A DNA stretch of 64,000 nucleotides, taken from positions 8,122,001-8,186,000 of the forward strand of contig NZ_RBKT01000001.1 of the NCBI RefSeq assembly GCF_003633685.1. The letters are read 5' to 3'. Positions 36,927 through 44,941 of this stretch are shown here, in pieces; position 1 is the first letter of the stretch, and each line of letters opens with the position of its first letter. The position numbers and the translations under genes were made by a program. The DNA comes from Micromonospora pisi. Lineage in GTDB: Bacteria; Actinomycetota; Actinomycetes; Mycobacteriales; Micromonosporaceae. Below the pieces are notes generated by a model that was not told where the DNA came from, did no database searches, and worked only from the letters and a program-made list of their open reading frames with translations.

Positions 36927-37495
36927 CAGCCAGCCTGATCGGTAAGGAACCGGTCGATCAGGTCCAGGTGCTTCCGGGTCAGCCCGACACCGGTCTTCGG
37001 CGACACGATCAGCGTCGGTGCGTGCTTGGCCAGTGCGGCACCGTCGTCGTGGGCACGCAGCTCCCAGTTGGCGTCGTCGTCGGTCCAGACCAGGGCCCGA
37101 CCCTCGATTCCCACCACCCGCTCCGCGGCCGGGTACTTCCACCACCCGCGCCGCGTCGACAACGCGGCCAGGCCGGCGAGCCCTTGGGGGCACTCAGTGA
37201 AATCCGGGGCGGGGCGCACCGGGAAGTGCGGCAGGTCGAGCAGTCTCGACAGGTTGACCGCCTCGTCCTGCCAGGTGGTGTGCCACCAAATCTCGGCCCG
37301 GCCGCGGTCGTGGGCGTCGCGGAGGAAGTCGAGAACGGGGGTGGCGGCGAGGATCGGCCAGTCCTGGCCGCCGCTGCGGGCACGACCGGTGAACCACTGG
37401 TGCTTGGGCCACACAGGGGTGACGGGTTTGCGGCTGATGGCGTTGATGACCCCGTCGATGTCGAGTAGCCAGATCGGGGGTTTGGAGTCGGTCAT
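36926..37495 (-). CDS. HAD-superfamily phosphatase of the RNA-repair type
   Basis: 189 residues. HAD motif I is WLLDIDGVINAI (Asp12 and Asp14); EIWWHTTW fits motif II and VWTDDDANW motif IV. Small HADs of this kind are annotated as HAD domains of Swiss-army-knife RNA-repair proteins. Its place next to the nucleotidyltransferase, polynucleotide kinase and RNA ligase genes supports processing of RNA-end phosphates. The assignment to that subfamily is by motif and context only. Confidence 0.8.
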   Translation of the reverse strand: MTDSKPPIWLLDIDGVINAISRKPVTPVWPKHQWFTGRARSGGQDWPILAATPVLDFLRDAHDRGRAEIWWHTTWQDEAVNLSRLLDLPHFPVRPAPDFTECPQGLAGLAALSTRRGWWKYPAAERVVGIEGRALVWTDDDANWELRAHDDGAALAKHAPTLIVSPKTGVGLTRKHLDLIDRFLTDQAG

Positions 37496-37725
37496 GCTGC
37501 CTCCTTCGATGTCTCGTTGCGGTGGGCCAGTTCCGCGTCAACCCCTTCGAGGAGGGCGAGCGTGAGAAGCCCGGACTGCGCGGGTGGGGCCGACCCTTTC
37601 GGCCCCACCCGGTGGAACGTGCCGGCGGCGAGGTGCCCTGCAACCCGGTCCAGGCCGGCCAGCAGGTTGGCCCGGATCGTGTGCAGCGTCTCGGTGGACG
37701 CGGCCTCGAACCCGCCGCCGGTCAC
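37492..37725 (-). CDS. Small hypothetical protein of the RNA-repair operon
   Basis: 77 residues from a GTG overlapping the stop of the nucleotidyltransferase gene (GTGA). Contains TLHTIRANLLAGLDRVAGHLAAGTFHRVGPKG. No recognisable domain; overlaps the HAD gene downstream by ATGA. Confidence 0.65.
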   Translation of the reverse strand: MTGGGFEAASTETLHTIRANLLAGLDRVAGHLAAGTFHRVGPKGSAPPAQSGLLTLALLEGVDAELAHRNETSKEAA

Positions 37726-38423
37726 GCCGGGGCCAGATGCGCCCGGCGGGCCCGCAGCAACCACGCCTCCACCGGGGTCCGGTCCGGCTCGTCCGGGAGC
37801 ACCGTGCGGGCCTTTTCGAACATGTGCTTGTACATGGCGATCAGGTGCTCGGCGTCGTTCAGCGCCCCGTCGGCGACCCGCTCACCGAACTTGTGCAGCT
37901 CCTCCGGGTTGTGGACCCGGATCGTCAGCTTGCCGGTGGTGTACAGCTCGTACCCCTGCTGGCACAGGCGGGCCAGGTGCCGGGCGTGCTTCGCCGTGCG
38001 TTTCCTGGTGTCGGCCGAGAACGAACCGTCGCCGCGGGCCGTGAGCCGCCCGAACTGGCCGATGGCGTACCCGAGGTACGCGTCCCGGACCCGGTGCGCG
38101 GACAGGAACGCCGACCGGATGCCGATCAGCTCGTCACCCAGTGGCGTTCGGGTCTCGTACTCGTCGAGCCACACCAGCTCCATCGCCGTCGGGTTGCCCC
38201 CCAACGCGAGCCGGCACCACTTCGCCGCCTCGTGGTACGTGGCGTCCGGCTTGTTGGTGACGTGGGTGTCCTTCGGCGGGGTCAGCCCGAGGACGGCTTC
38301 GGTGGGGGCGGCAAACAGGCCGAGCCGATCCACGTCCGAACCGGGGCCGGCCAGCCCGTAGGCGGTCGACCCGACCACGCCGGCCAGCAGTAGATTGGTG
38401 GGCACCATTTCAGAAGTCACCAT
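37722..38423 (-). CDS. RlaP-type nucleotidyltransferase of RNA repair
   Basis: 233 residues; a start five codons later is possible. DNA polymerase beta-fold motif: GVVGSTAYGLAGPGSDVDRLG (GS near residue 18, Asp30 and Asp32 as metal ligands), then ELVWLDEYETRTPLG and the helical TRKRTAKHARHLARLCQQGYEL. This matches the large predicted nucleotidyltransferase family linked to RNA-repair operons (RlaP). It may add nucleotides to, or otherwise remodel, RNA 3' ends before ligation. It overlaps the polynucleotide kinase gene by 14 nt. Confidence 0.85.
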   Translation of the reverse strand: MVTSEMVPTNLLLAGVVGSTAYGLAGPGSDVDRLGLFAAPTEAVLGLTPPKDTHVTNKPDATYHEAAKWCRLALGGNPTAMELVWLDEYETRTPLGDELIGIRSAFLSAHRVRDAYLGYAIGQFGRLTARGDGSFSADTRKRTAKHARHLARLCQQGYELYTTGKLTIRVHNPEELHKFGERVADGALNDAEHLIAMYKHMFEKARTVLPDEPDRTPVEAWLLRARRAHLAPA

Positions 38424-39336
38424 CGGCTACCTGGAACACGGTCAGGCCGAGCGACCTCCACATCCGGACCACCCGGTCCCGGTCGTCGAACACCGCAGCG
38501 ACCCGGTATCGGTCCCGGACGTGGGCGTTGAACAGCTCCAATTTCACGACCGCGTCGTCCCGGCCGTCGCCGGCCGCGCGCATGAACAGACCCTCGTACG
38601 CGTACGGGTAGTGCTCCGCCAACCACTTCTCGGTAGCCTCACGGCAGCCCTCAGACCGGCCAGACATGAAGACCACCCGGTGCCCCGCGTGGACCATGGC
38701 CAGCACGGCGGACCGTACCGGCATGTTCGGGGCGTCGCCGCCGACAAGGGTTTCGTCGTACGGCGACCGGCGGCCCTCGTGGAGGCACATGGTCCCGTCG
38801 AGGTCGACCAGCACGATCGATGGGGCGACGGCCGGCGCCACGTACTGTTCGGCGACCGGGGCGGTCGGCAGCTCCGGGATCGGTAGCCGCTTGCCCTTGG
38901 CCTGCTTGAGGTACCGGTCGAACGTCTTCTGGATGAATTCCTCGCCGACCTGGTCGTGCCCCTCCCGGAGTGCGTCCCGGCGCACGCACTCGTCAACCGG
39001 AACCTCCAAGAACTCGTCCCGGATGACCAACTCGGCGCCGACCTGGGCGGCGAGCTTCTGCCAACCCTTCACCGCACTGGCCGGCAGGTTGGTGTCGTCC
39101 GCGATGACGCTGACGCCGGAGCGGAGCAGCGCCCGGACCTGGGCTTGGTGCGCCACGGTGATCTGCTGCTCGGCCTCGTCGGTGTAGAGCGGCTTGCCGT
39201 GGAACAGTCGGCGGAGGCTGTCGCGGTTGACGCGGGCGACCGGTTGTCCGGCGGCCAGCATCTCGTCTCGTAGTGCTAGCGCGAAGGTGGTCTTTCCGGA
39301 GGCCATGAGCCCACGGGTGATGATCAGTTTGGCCAT
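38410..39336 (-). CDS. T4-type polynucleotide kinase/3'-phosphatase
   Basis: 308 residues. N-terminal kinase: P-loop RGLMASGKTTFAL (Gly14-Lys15-Thr16), INRDSLR-like VNRDSLRRL and DDTNLP. C-terminal HAD phosphatase: VDLDGTMCLHEGRRSPYDE (Asp176, Asp178), FMSGRSEG and FDDRDRVVRMWRSLGLTVFQVADGDF, the ending typical of phage Pnkp. It phosphorylates 5'-OH ends and removes 2',3'-cyclic or 3' phosphates, making tRNA breaks ligatable. The start overlaps the RNA ligase stop (TGATG). Confidence 0.95.
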   Translation of the reverse strand: MAKLIITRGLMASGKTTFALALRDEMLAAGQPVARVNRDSLRRLFHGKPLYTDEAEQQITVAHQAQVRALLRSGVSVIADDTNLPASAVKGWQKLAAQVGAELVIRDEFLEVPVDECVRRDALREGHDQVGEEFIQKTFDRYLKQAKGKRLPIPELPTAPVAEQYVAPAVAPSIVLVDLDGTMCLHEGRRSPYDETLVGGDAPNMPVRSAVLAMVHAGHRVVFMSGRSEGCREATEKWLAEHYPYAYEGLFMRAAGDGRDDAVVKLELFNAHVRDRYRVAAVFDDRDRVVRMWRSLGLTVFQVADGDF

Positions 39337-40442
39337 CAGGCCGCGTCCTCTCCGTAGGTGCGGCCGGTGGGGGTCCACCCGGCCTCAGGCTTGGCCCGCT
39401 TCCACAGCTCGGCGGTGATGTCCTTGCCGTCGAGCAGGTTGAACAGCGCCCACCGCAGTGCGTGCGGGGCGGCGAGGGCGGCGAAGTCCCGGCGAGGGAA
39501 CTCGTCAGGGAGTTGGGCGAGGATCAGACCAAACACCCACTGTGCGGCGGCTTCGGCTTCGTCCACCCGCTTCGACAGGGTGTAGGCGACCGCCTTGCAC
39601 CAGTCGTGGAACTCGTCGGGCAGCGGGGCGATCAGGTCGGCGAGCGGTTTGCCGTCCATGAGGTGCTGCCAGATGACGCGGGCGTTGAATCCGGTGACGA
39701 TCCGATGCAGGGCTACGTAGTCAGCCTGCTTGATCTTCACCATGCCGCCGTCGACCAGCGACCGAACCACCACACCCTCAGCGTTCGGCCGGGGCGGCAT
39801 CGCCAGCGCATCGGCGAACGTAGCCGCCGGGAAGTGCTCCACGATCGGCCCGTACCAGGTGCCGAACCACGACGGGTCGTACACCGCCCCATCGCCGATG
39901 CCGACCCCGCCGAGGAGGATCAGGTCGTCCAACCCGTCGTAGTCGAGCACGATCCGGTTGGCCGGGTAGACGATCTCGACCAGGGTGGTCGTGCCCGGCG
40001 TCGGCCGGAAGCTTGCGTACCGGTTGCGCAGCACCTCGGTTGCGTGCACCGCCTGCTCGCTCGTGAAGGAGCCACGAGTGGCGACCGCCCAACCACCGAA
40101 CGGCAGCGGGTAGATGATTCCGAGGGAACCATCCGCCTTGTCCGTAACCAACACGGGGTCGTTCAGGCCAATCGTGGCGGCGCCGGCCTGACCGTGGTTG
40201 AAGAACTTTGGGTAGGGCCGGGCGACGACCTCGTGGGTGTCGCTGCGCGCGATCAGACCCCGGCAGGTCAGAGTGACCGGAGTCCAAGCCCCCGCGTACT
40301 GGCACATTTCGGTGTAGTTGTAGATCACCAACGGCTGCGTCGGGTGGTACTGGACACGCACGTACCCGTCGTCAATCGCCTGTTCCAGGTCGCGCAGGTC
40401 GAAGAGATGGTCCAGGTACAGCGGGGCGGTCAGCGTGGTCAC
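39336..40442 (-). CDS. T4 Rnl1-family RNA ligase
   Basis: 368 residues. Ligase motifs: TCRGLIARSDTHEVVARPYPKFFNHG, motif I DKADGSLG with the AMP-accepting Lys102, ATRGSFTSEQAVHA, and VEIVYPANRIVLDY. These align with T4 RNA ligase 1 (CRGI...ASRP..KFFN, TKEDGSL, FVAPTNRIVL). Rnl1 seals breaks in the tRNA anticodon loop after Pnkp end-healing. The kinase gene follows with overlapping stop and start, so the two are made together. Confidence 0.95.
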   Translation of the reverse strand: MTTLTAPLYLDHLFDLRDLEQAIDDGYVRVQYHPTQPLVIYNYTEMCQYAGAWTPVTLTCRGLIARSDTHEVVARPYPKFFNHGQAGAATIGLNDPVLVTDKADGSLGIIYPLPFGGWAVATRGSFTSEQAVHATEVLRNRYASFRPTPGTTTLVEIVYPANRIVLDYDGLDDLILLGGVGIGDGAVYDPSWFGTWYGPIVEHFPAATFADALAMPPRPNAEGVVVRSLVDGGMVKIKQADYVALHRIVTGFNARVIWQHLMDGKPLADLIAPLPDEFHDWCKAVAYTLSKRVDEAEAAAQWVFGLILAQLPDEFPRRDFAALAAPHALRWALFNLLDGKDITAELWKRAKPEAGWTPTGRTYGEDAA

Positions 40443-40780
40443 CGGGCACCGTCCGATGCGAAGAACCCGAACCCGTCGCGTCGCAACCGGGCGTTGATCG
40501 CCGCCGACACGGTTGCGTCGTCCTTCGCCTTCTGGATCGGGTCGTAGGTGCTCACCTCGTAGTCGGCGGCGAACGGGTAGTGGTAACCCTTCGTGGTTCT
40601 GACCATCAGCACCTCAGTGCCGGGCGTCGCCCGCTTGGCGCCGATGACCCAGCCCATCAGCCACGACGGCGAATCGGTTTCGATCGACCTGCCGTAGGAC
40701 TCGACGCTATCGACCACGAAATAACCGTGGCCGGTGCGGATCCCGTCGCCGCGCTCCAACTCGTCGGCTCGTTTGCTCAT
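40439..40780 (-). CDS. Hypothetical protein upstream of RNA ligase
   Basis: 113 residues from the ATG at 40780; a GTG two codons upstream overlaps the previous stop and may be the real start. Begins MSKRADELERGDGIRTGHGYFVVDSVE and has a beta-rich middle (GTEVLMVRTTKGYHYPF). Overlaps the ligase gene by 4 nt. Unknown. Confidence 0.7.
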   Translation of the reverse strand: MSKRADELERGDGIRTGHGYFVVDSVESYGRSIETDSPSWLMGWVIGAKRATPGTEVLMVRTTKGYHYPFAADYEVSTYDPIQKAKDDATVSAAINARLRRDGFGFFASDGAR

Positions 40781-40782
40781 GG

Positions 40783-41820
40783 TCACTGCCCTTCCGGGGA
40801 ACTGGTGACCGGCCGGCGGGCGGCGTCGACCTCGGCGGCCTTTGCCCGGATCACCGCGATCAGCTCGGCCCGGAACTCCGGTCCGCGCAGCGCGTCGAGG
40901 TCGACCGGACCGGTCCCCGTGATGGGGTAGGCCACGCACCGGGCCGGGCCGTCGCCGAGCAGGTCCAGGTATCCGGACCGCAACCCCCACGCGGAGATGG
41001 CGGCGTCGGCGAACCCGGGCAGGATCTTGATGTGCCAGCCCGGGGTCCAGGCCGGGGTCCGGACATGTTCGTTCCTGATGCGCGGGGTCCGGCTGTTCGG
41101 GTCCAGACCCCGGTACAACTCGGCCAGGATCGGCACGTCGGCCAACTCCCGCATGATGTCGAGCACCAACGCCTCCGCGACCGCCCGAGTGTTCTCGGCC
41201 GGGTCACGCTCCACGACCGGCGGGGCCACGTAGTCGTGCAGGCGGCGGGCCTTGAAGGTCTTGAGCGAGTTCGCCGGGATGACCTGCTGGTCGAGCAGGG
41301 CGGCATACACCTCCGGGGTGATCCGCGCCTTCGGGACCTGCCCGTTGCCGTCCACGATGATGGAGATCTCCGTGACCCGCCCAGGGTCGTCGCCCCAGCC
41401 CCGGTCCCAGAACACCGACACCCAGTCGTTGGTCTCGGCCAGCTCGCGGAGGGTGGTGATGGCCGCGTCGACCGTGGACAGGGTCGGAACCTCGGGCTCG
41501 GCGTCGGCAATCGGGGTCATCTCCCGGAAGCCAGGCGCCTGGTGGACCTGCTCGGCGTGCTTCCCACACACCCCCGTGCGGGTCTCACCGGGGTAGAACA
41601 GGCCCTCGGTCTCCATGCCGGTCCGGTAGTCGTCCACGACGACCCGATGGGTGGCCTTGGCCGGGCACATGTCCGCCTCGGACCGCCACGCCTCGGCGAG
41701 GAGGACGTAGCAGCCGGTGGTGTCCTTCCGGCCGCCGGTCATCAGGTAGACCTGCTGCACTGCGATGGCCAGGCGGTCGGCGGCTCGGACGGTGCCGGCG
41801 TTGTCCAGGGTGTTGATCAC
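40783..41820 (-). CDS. Hypothetical protein, 345 residues
   Basis: 345 residues; no recognised family. The N-terminal third has Cys residues (TTGCYVLLAEAWRSEADMCPAKATHRVVVDD, GVCGKHAEQVHQAPGF) that could form a zinc site. The middle has alternating beta strands (DWVSVFWDRGWGDDPGRVTEISIIVDGNGQVPKARITPEVYAALL). Part of the RNA-repair operon. Confidence 0.75.
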   Translation of the reverse strand: MINTLDNAGTVRAADRLAIAVQQVYLMTGGRKDTTGCYVLLAEAWRSEADMCPAKATHRVVVDDYRTGMETEGLFYPGETRTGVCGKHAEQVHQAPGFREMTPIADAEPEVPTLSTVDAAITTLRELAETNDWVSVFWDRGWGDDPGRVTEISIIVDGNGQVPKARITPEVYAALLDQQVIPANSLKTFKARRLHDYVAPPVVERDPAENTRAVAEALVLDIMRELADVPILAELYRGLDPNSRTPRIRNEHVRTPAWTPGWHIKILPGFADAAISAWGLRSGYLDLLGDGPARCVAYPITGTGPVDLDALRGPEFRAELIAVIRAKAAEVDAARRPVTSSPEGQ

Positions 41821-41823
41821 GGG

Positions 41824-42039
41824 CTACTCCTTCGGGTCGGTGAGTTGGGGGAGTGTGGTCTTGCGGCAGCCGGGGCACCGGTCGATGCCACCCGGGCCGG
41901 CGCACAACCAGCCGTCGGTACGCATCCGCTCCCGGACTTCGGCGACGGACACACCGGTCCACGCGGCGTCATCCGGGCATCCGAGGTCGGCGTTGGCCGG
42001 GCCGTTGCAGCGGACCTCCACCAAGCGGTGAACGCTCAC
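41824..42039 (-). CDS. Small protein with zinc-ribbon-like cysteines
   Basis: 71 residues with Cys pairs VRCNGPANADLGCPDD and LCAGPGGIDRCPGCRK. Overlaps the upstream stop. Possibly a zinc ribbon; function unknown. Confidence 0.68.
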   Translation of the reverse strand: MSVHRLVEVRCNGPANADLGCPDDAAWTGVSVAEVRERMRTDGWLCAGPGGIDRCPGCRKTTLPQLTDPKE

Positions 42040-42344
42040 CGGTTGCCGCCGGCCAGCAGTGGCGCCGCGCGGGGGTGGTCAATCGGGACGATGCGGAAGA
42101 CGAGCGCGTTAGCGGTGATGATCTGCCGGTCCCGGCTGCCGACCTCGTTCATGGCGTTGGTGTACCGCCAGAACCGGCGCCCGCTGGCGGTGAAGATCAT
42201 GGACGTGGTGACGCGGGTGACCGTCGTCGCGTGGGCCTCGTACTTCCCTCGCCCGAGGTAGGCAAGTTCGGCCACCGGCTCACCGAGGGCGAACCAGCGC
42301 TCGGCCTCGGTGAGCGCGACCTGGCGGGCGATGCTTCGGTTCAC
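42036..42344 (-). CDS. Hypothetical protein
   Basis: 102 residues, MNRSIARQVALTEAERWFALGEPVAELAYLGRGKYEA... with a beta-rich middle (THATTVTRV-like, TSMIFTASGRRFWRYTNAMNEVG). No family recognised. Confidence 0.68.
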   Translation of the reverse strand: MNRSIARQVALTEAERWFALGEPVAELAYLGRGKYEAHATTVTRVTTSMIFTASGRRFWRYTNAMNEVGSRDRQIITANALVFRIVPIDHPRAAPLLAGGNR

Positions 42345-42347
42345 AGG

Positions 42348-42509
42348 TCAGCCCTCGTCTTCGTGCTTGGTCGGGTCGACCGGTACGGCCTGGCGCTCCC
42401 GTACGGCCTCGATCAACGTGAGGGAGTCGCGGTGCCAGTCGGCGAGTACGTCCAACTCTGGGACCGACAGGTCGGCCAGGTTGATCGGCGGGAACGCCTG
42501 GACGGTCAT
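42348..42509 (-). CDS. Small hypothetical protein
   Basis: 53 residues from the ATG at 42509, coupled to the upstream stop by ATGA. Hydrophobic-polar helix region NLADLSVPELDVLADWHRDSLTLIEAVRERQ. Unknown. Confidence 0.62.
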   Translation of the reverse strand: MTVQAFPPINLADLSVPELDVLADWHRDSLTLIEAVRERQAVPVDPTKHEDEG

Positions 42510-42772
42510 CGGGTGCCGTCGTTGGAGGCGGCGAGGTTGACCACGCGCACCGGGCCGTTGTGGCGCTCGATGAACTTGTCGAGGTCGCTGCGGAACACCT
42601 GTCCCCGGACCCCGTCCGGCACCCACTCCTGATCGGTGGGCCAGAAGGCGTCGAACTGTCGCCGGTTGTGGTCGTCGGCCGGGCGGCTCAGGTCGACGTG
42701 GACGATGACCTCCGTCGGGAAGGTGAAGTCCTCCCGCGAGGGGATTCCCGCCGTGGGCTTGGTCGTCTTCAT
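42506..42772 (-). CDS. Hypothetical protein, first gene of the RNA-repair operon
   Basis: 88 residues, starting 30 bp downstream of the paired 14-bp motif at 42802-42855. Contains EVIVHVDLSRPADDHNRRQFDAFWP. It heads the leftward run of overlapping genes down to 34,949. Unknown function. Confidence 0.7.
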   Translation of the reverse strand: MKTTKPTAGIPSREDFTFPTEVIVHVDLSRPADDHNRRQFDAFWPTDQEWVPDGVRGQVFRSDLDKFIERHNGPVRVVNLAASNDGTR

Positions 42773-42801
42773 CGCTACTCCCTGGCCGATCGATACCGCT
42801 T

Positions 42802-42855
42802 ACATCTACTAAGTTACAGTACGGCAGGCATGATCGCTATCAGATCTATCAAGTT
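42802..42855 (-). promoter_or_regulatory. Paired 14-bp motif (pair A), RNA-repair operon
   Basis: Minus-strand copies AACTTGATAGATCT (42855-42842) and AACTTAGTAGATGT (42815-42802), starts 40 bp apart and in the same orientation. The second copy ends 30 bp before the ATG of the first operon gene. Likely promoter plus activator or repressor site. Confidence 0.75.
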
Positions 42856-42867
42856 TGTGTGAGATTA

Positions 42868-43149
42868 CTAGGCCGACTTGCACTTGGCGAGCGCGGCGAT
42901 AGTCGCCAACGCGCGGAACAACGCCCGAATCTGCTCGGGAGTGAGCGCAGCCAAGTCCCCGCCGGTCAACCGCACGTCGAGACTCAGCCCCACCAGCACG
43001 CCCATGTGATTCCGGACGACGCGTTGGCGAGACACCACAGGCTCAGGCACGCGGGGCACCACCGGCCGAGACAACCGGAGGACGTGCGACCTACTCGGGT
43101 CGATGCCGATCGCGGCGAGCGTCCGGGCCACACCCACGTGGGTGCTCAA
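42868..43149 (-). CDS. Hypothetical protein
   Basis: 93 residues with a basic middle and a C-terminal helix (TPEQIRALFRALATIAALAKCKSA). Last gene of the 44,536-42,868 unit. Unknown. Confidence 0.65.
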   Translation of the reverse strand: MSTHVGVARTLAAIGIDPSRSHVLRLSRPVVPRVPEPVVSRQRVVRNHMGVLVGLSLDVRLTGGDLAALTPEQIRALFRALATIAALAKCKSA

Positions 43150-43499
43150 CGGGGGCCACCGCCATCGGCTTCGCGTTCGGCAATGCGTTCCAATGCCTCG
43201 TTGTAGTGGCCGCGAGCCCTCGGTGGCGTGGCTTTCCGGGCGGGCTCATCTCGGCCCGCGTGTGGGCTGCACGCGGCGCCGTGGCTGGCCTTCCAGCCAT
43301 GCCCGGTTGCCGTGACCAGCCACCAGGACTTGTTCTCCCCGATCAGTTCGCCGCCCACGTCGCAGCGGCGCACCGTGGGGATCAAGGGGTGGGGGCCACT
43401 GACAACGAACAGGCCGCTCGCTGGCGCGGGACCCTGGACCGGGTTGACCACGGCGCCGAGGTTGTCGAGGCTGATCTCGGGAGGTATGGGCTGCGTCAT
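43146..43499 (-). CDS. Hypothetical protein
   Basis: 117 residues from the ATG at 43499 (ATGA overlap with the previous gene). Contains Cys and His residues (RRCDVGGELIGENKSWWLVTATGHGWKASHGAACSPHAG) that could bind metal. Unknown. Confidence 0.68.
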   Translation of the reverse strand: MTQPIPPEISLDNLGAVVNPVQGPAPASGLFVVSGPHPLIPTVRRCDVGGELIGENKSWWLVTATGHGWKASHGAACSPHAGRDEPARKATPPRARGHYNEALERIAEREADGGGPR

Positions 43500-43864
43500 C
43501 GGATGCCCGCCTTGCTGGCCGCGCCCTCGCGGTTTGTCAGTCCGGCGATCCACGCCGGGGCTCCGCTGTTCGGGTCACCCTCGGTCTGCCGCTTTCGCAA
43601 CCGGGCCGCGAGTTCGGTCAGCCGGGCCGCGAACCGTTCGAGGTGGTCCGCGTCCTCCACGTTGATCCCGCCGACTTGGATCACCCCGCCCAGGTCTACG
43701 ACGATCACCGCCCGGTCGTTGGTGCCGACGAGTTGTGCGTGCCCCTGCGGGTCGGACAGGTAGACGCCGGGCGCCAACCCTCGGCTGTCGTCGGTGTGCA
43801 TGTTGGCGGCGGCGAGCGCGGACAGGTCGTCATCCTCGGGCGCGGGCAGTGCGGTGAAGTTCAT
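43496..43864 (-). CDS. Hypothetical protein
   Basis: 122 residues. A beta-rich central part (RAVIVVDLGGVIQVGGINVEDADHLERFAARLTELAARLRKRQ) ends in a helix. Similar short proteins occur in actinophages. Unknown. Confidence 0.7.
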   Translation of the reverse strand: MNFTALPAPEDDDLSALAAANMHTDDSRGLAPGVYLSDPQGHAQLVGTNDRAVIVVDLGGVIQVGGINVEDADHLERFAARLTELAARLRKRQTEGDPNSGAPAWIAGLTNREGAASKAGIR

Positions 43865-43867
43865 GGG

Positions 43868-44536
43868 TTACGCCGCCTTCCGGACGGTGGACTGCTGCTG
43901 GGCGATGAGCGCGTCGACCTGCGCGCAGGTGAGTCGCCTGATGACCAAGCGGTGCTGGCGGTAGACCTGCCAGCCGTAGTCGGTCAGCGAGTAGTCACGG
44001 GAGTAGCCGTCTCCGGAGAGGGCACCTTCGCTGAAGATTCCCTTCGCGACCAGCGACAGGACCGTCTGCCGTTCCTGGTGGTCGCCGTGGAAATGGGCGG
44101 TCGACGCCCAGGTCTTCCCACCGGATTCCGCCGCGCGCTCGATCTCCTCGGCCTGCTTCTCGGAAAGCCGTACACCCCTCGGGGTCGGCTGCTTCGCGTC
44201 TTTGGCCGGGATCGGCTTGGCGGCGGCCTCAGCCTCCGCAACCAGCTCAGCCGGCGCATCCCACGGGCTGCGGCGGTACTGGAACACCAACTCGCCGTAC
44301 GTGTGCCGCTGCTCGGTCGACCAATCGGCGATCCGGGTGCGTCGCGCCTTGTGAGTCGGTACGAGGGTGAAGTTTCCGCCGCCGGTTGACTGGCACTCCT
44401 GGCCGAATCCGCGCCGGCAGGTCGGGCAGATGACGGCGTCCGATGCCATGTAGTAGAGGCGCGTCTGCCGGTAGTCGCCGTTGGCAGCTTCGATCGAGGT
44501 GTGGACAAGGTCGACGCTGGTGATCGTGGTGGTCAT
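43868..44536 (-). CDS. Hypothetical protein with CPTC zinc motif
   Basis: 222 residues from the ATG at 44536 (SD AGGAGGG), 32 bp below motif pair B. The N-terminal part has MASDAVICPTCRRGFGQECQ, a zinc-knuckle-like cluster. The middle is charged. The C-terminus looks like a small winged helix (QTVLSLVAKGIFSEGALSGDGYSRDYSLTDYGWQVYR), so DNA or RNA binding is possible. Confidence 0.75.
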   Translation of the reverse strand: MTTTITSVDLVHTSIEAANGDYRQTRLYYMASDAVICPTCRRGFGQECQSTGGGNFTLVPTHKARRTRIADWSTEQRHTYGELVFQYRRSPWDAPAELVAEAEAAAKPIPAKDAKQPTPRGVRLSEKQAEEIERAAESGGKTWASTAHFHGDHQERQTVLSLVAKGIFSEGALSGDGYSRDYSLTDYGWQVYRQHRLVIRRLTCAQVDALIAQQQSTVRKAA

Positions 44537-44567
44537 CGGCTTGCCCTCCTGCGGGTCGGCGCTACTT

Positions 44568-44621
44568 GCATCTACCAATCTACGCCGTCCGCCACGATGA
44601 AGCTAGTTTATCTATCAAGTT
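44568..44621 (-). promoter_or_regulatory. Paired 14-bp motif (pair B)
   Basis: Minus-strand copies AACTTGATAGATAA (44621-44608) and AGATTGGTAGATGC (44581-44568), exactly 40 bp apart, 32 bp before the ATG of the zinc-motif gene. Confidence 0.72.
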
Positions 44622-44672
44622 AGGCCAAGATCTTTCCGCAGGTCGCAGGCAACCCGCTGTACCGTGACGCGG

Positions 44673-44709
44673 GGGAGCCCCGGCCGCATATGGCGTGGCC
44701 GGGGCTCCC
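44673..44709. terminator. 13-bp GC-rich stem-loop after the micro-ORF
   Basis: GGGAGCCCCGGCC (44673-44685) pairs with 44697-44709 around an 11-nt loop. It lies 12 nt past the stop of the 9-codon ORF on the minus strand. No T tract follows; either a terminator or the 3' structure of a small RNA. Confidence 0.6.
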
Positions 44710-44720
44710 TTCGGTGTGGG

Positions 44721-44750
44721 TCAGACCCACTCGAACGTGCCTCGCTTCAT
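44721..44750 (-). CDS. Nine-codon micro-ORF MKRGTFEWV
   Basis: ATG at 44750 with a strong Shine-Dalgarno (AAGGAGGGGG) and a TGA after nine codons. It is placed between motif pair C (44813-44866) and a strong hairpin. Too short to prove as coding; it could be a leader peptide or part of a small RNA. Confidence 0.4.
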   Translation of the reverse strand: MKRGTFEWV

Positions 44751-44812
44751 GCGGCCCCCCTCCTTGGTTCGCGAGCCCTCCCTGCGCTGCCCCTCGGCAA
44801 CACCTCGCCGTT

Positions 44813-44866
44813 GCATCTATCAAATTAAGTGATGCGTACGTCAAACACAAGGACATCTATCAAGTT
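44813..44866 (-). promoter_or_regulatory. Paired 14-bp motif (pair C)
   Basis: Minus-strand copies AACTTGATAGATGT (44866-44853, the best match to consensus) and AATTTGATAGATGC (44826-44813), 40 bp apart. Lies just past the tRNA-array terminator and points toward the micro-ORF. Confidence 0.72.
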
Positions 44867-44883
44867 TTGTCTGTCCTGGACAC

Positions 44884-44917
44884 GACAAAACCCCGGACCC
44901 ACATGGGGACCGGGGTT
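44884..44917 (-). terminator. Intrinsic terminator at the end of the tRNA array
   Basis: On the minus strand AACCCCGG (44917-44910) and CCGGGGTT (44896-44889) form an 8-bp stem with inner pairing, followed by TTTTGTC. It lies 25 bp after the last tRNA (Cys). Confidence 0.75.
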
Positions 44918-44941
44918 CAGCCACACCACAGCGGACAGCAT

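Noticed and set aside
44620-44856. A 78-codon leftward frame spanning the intergenic gap after the tRNA array.
   Set aside because: It runs through motif pair C and the stem-loop, has no ribosome site and no protein-like composition.
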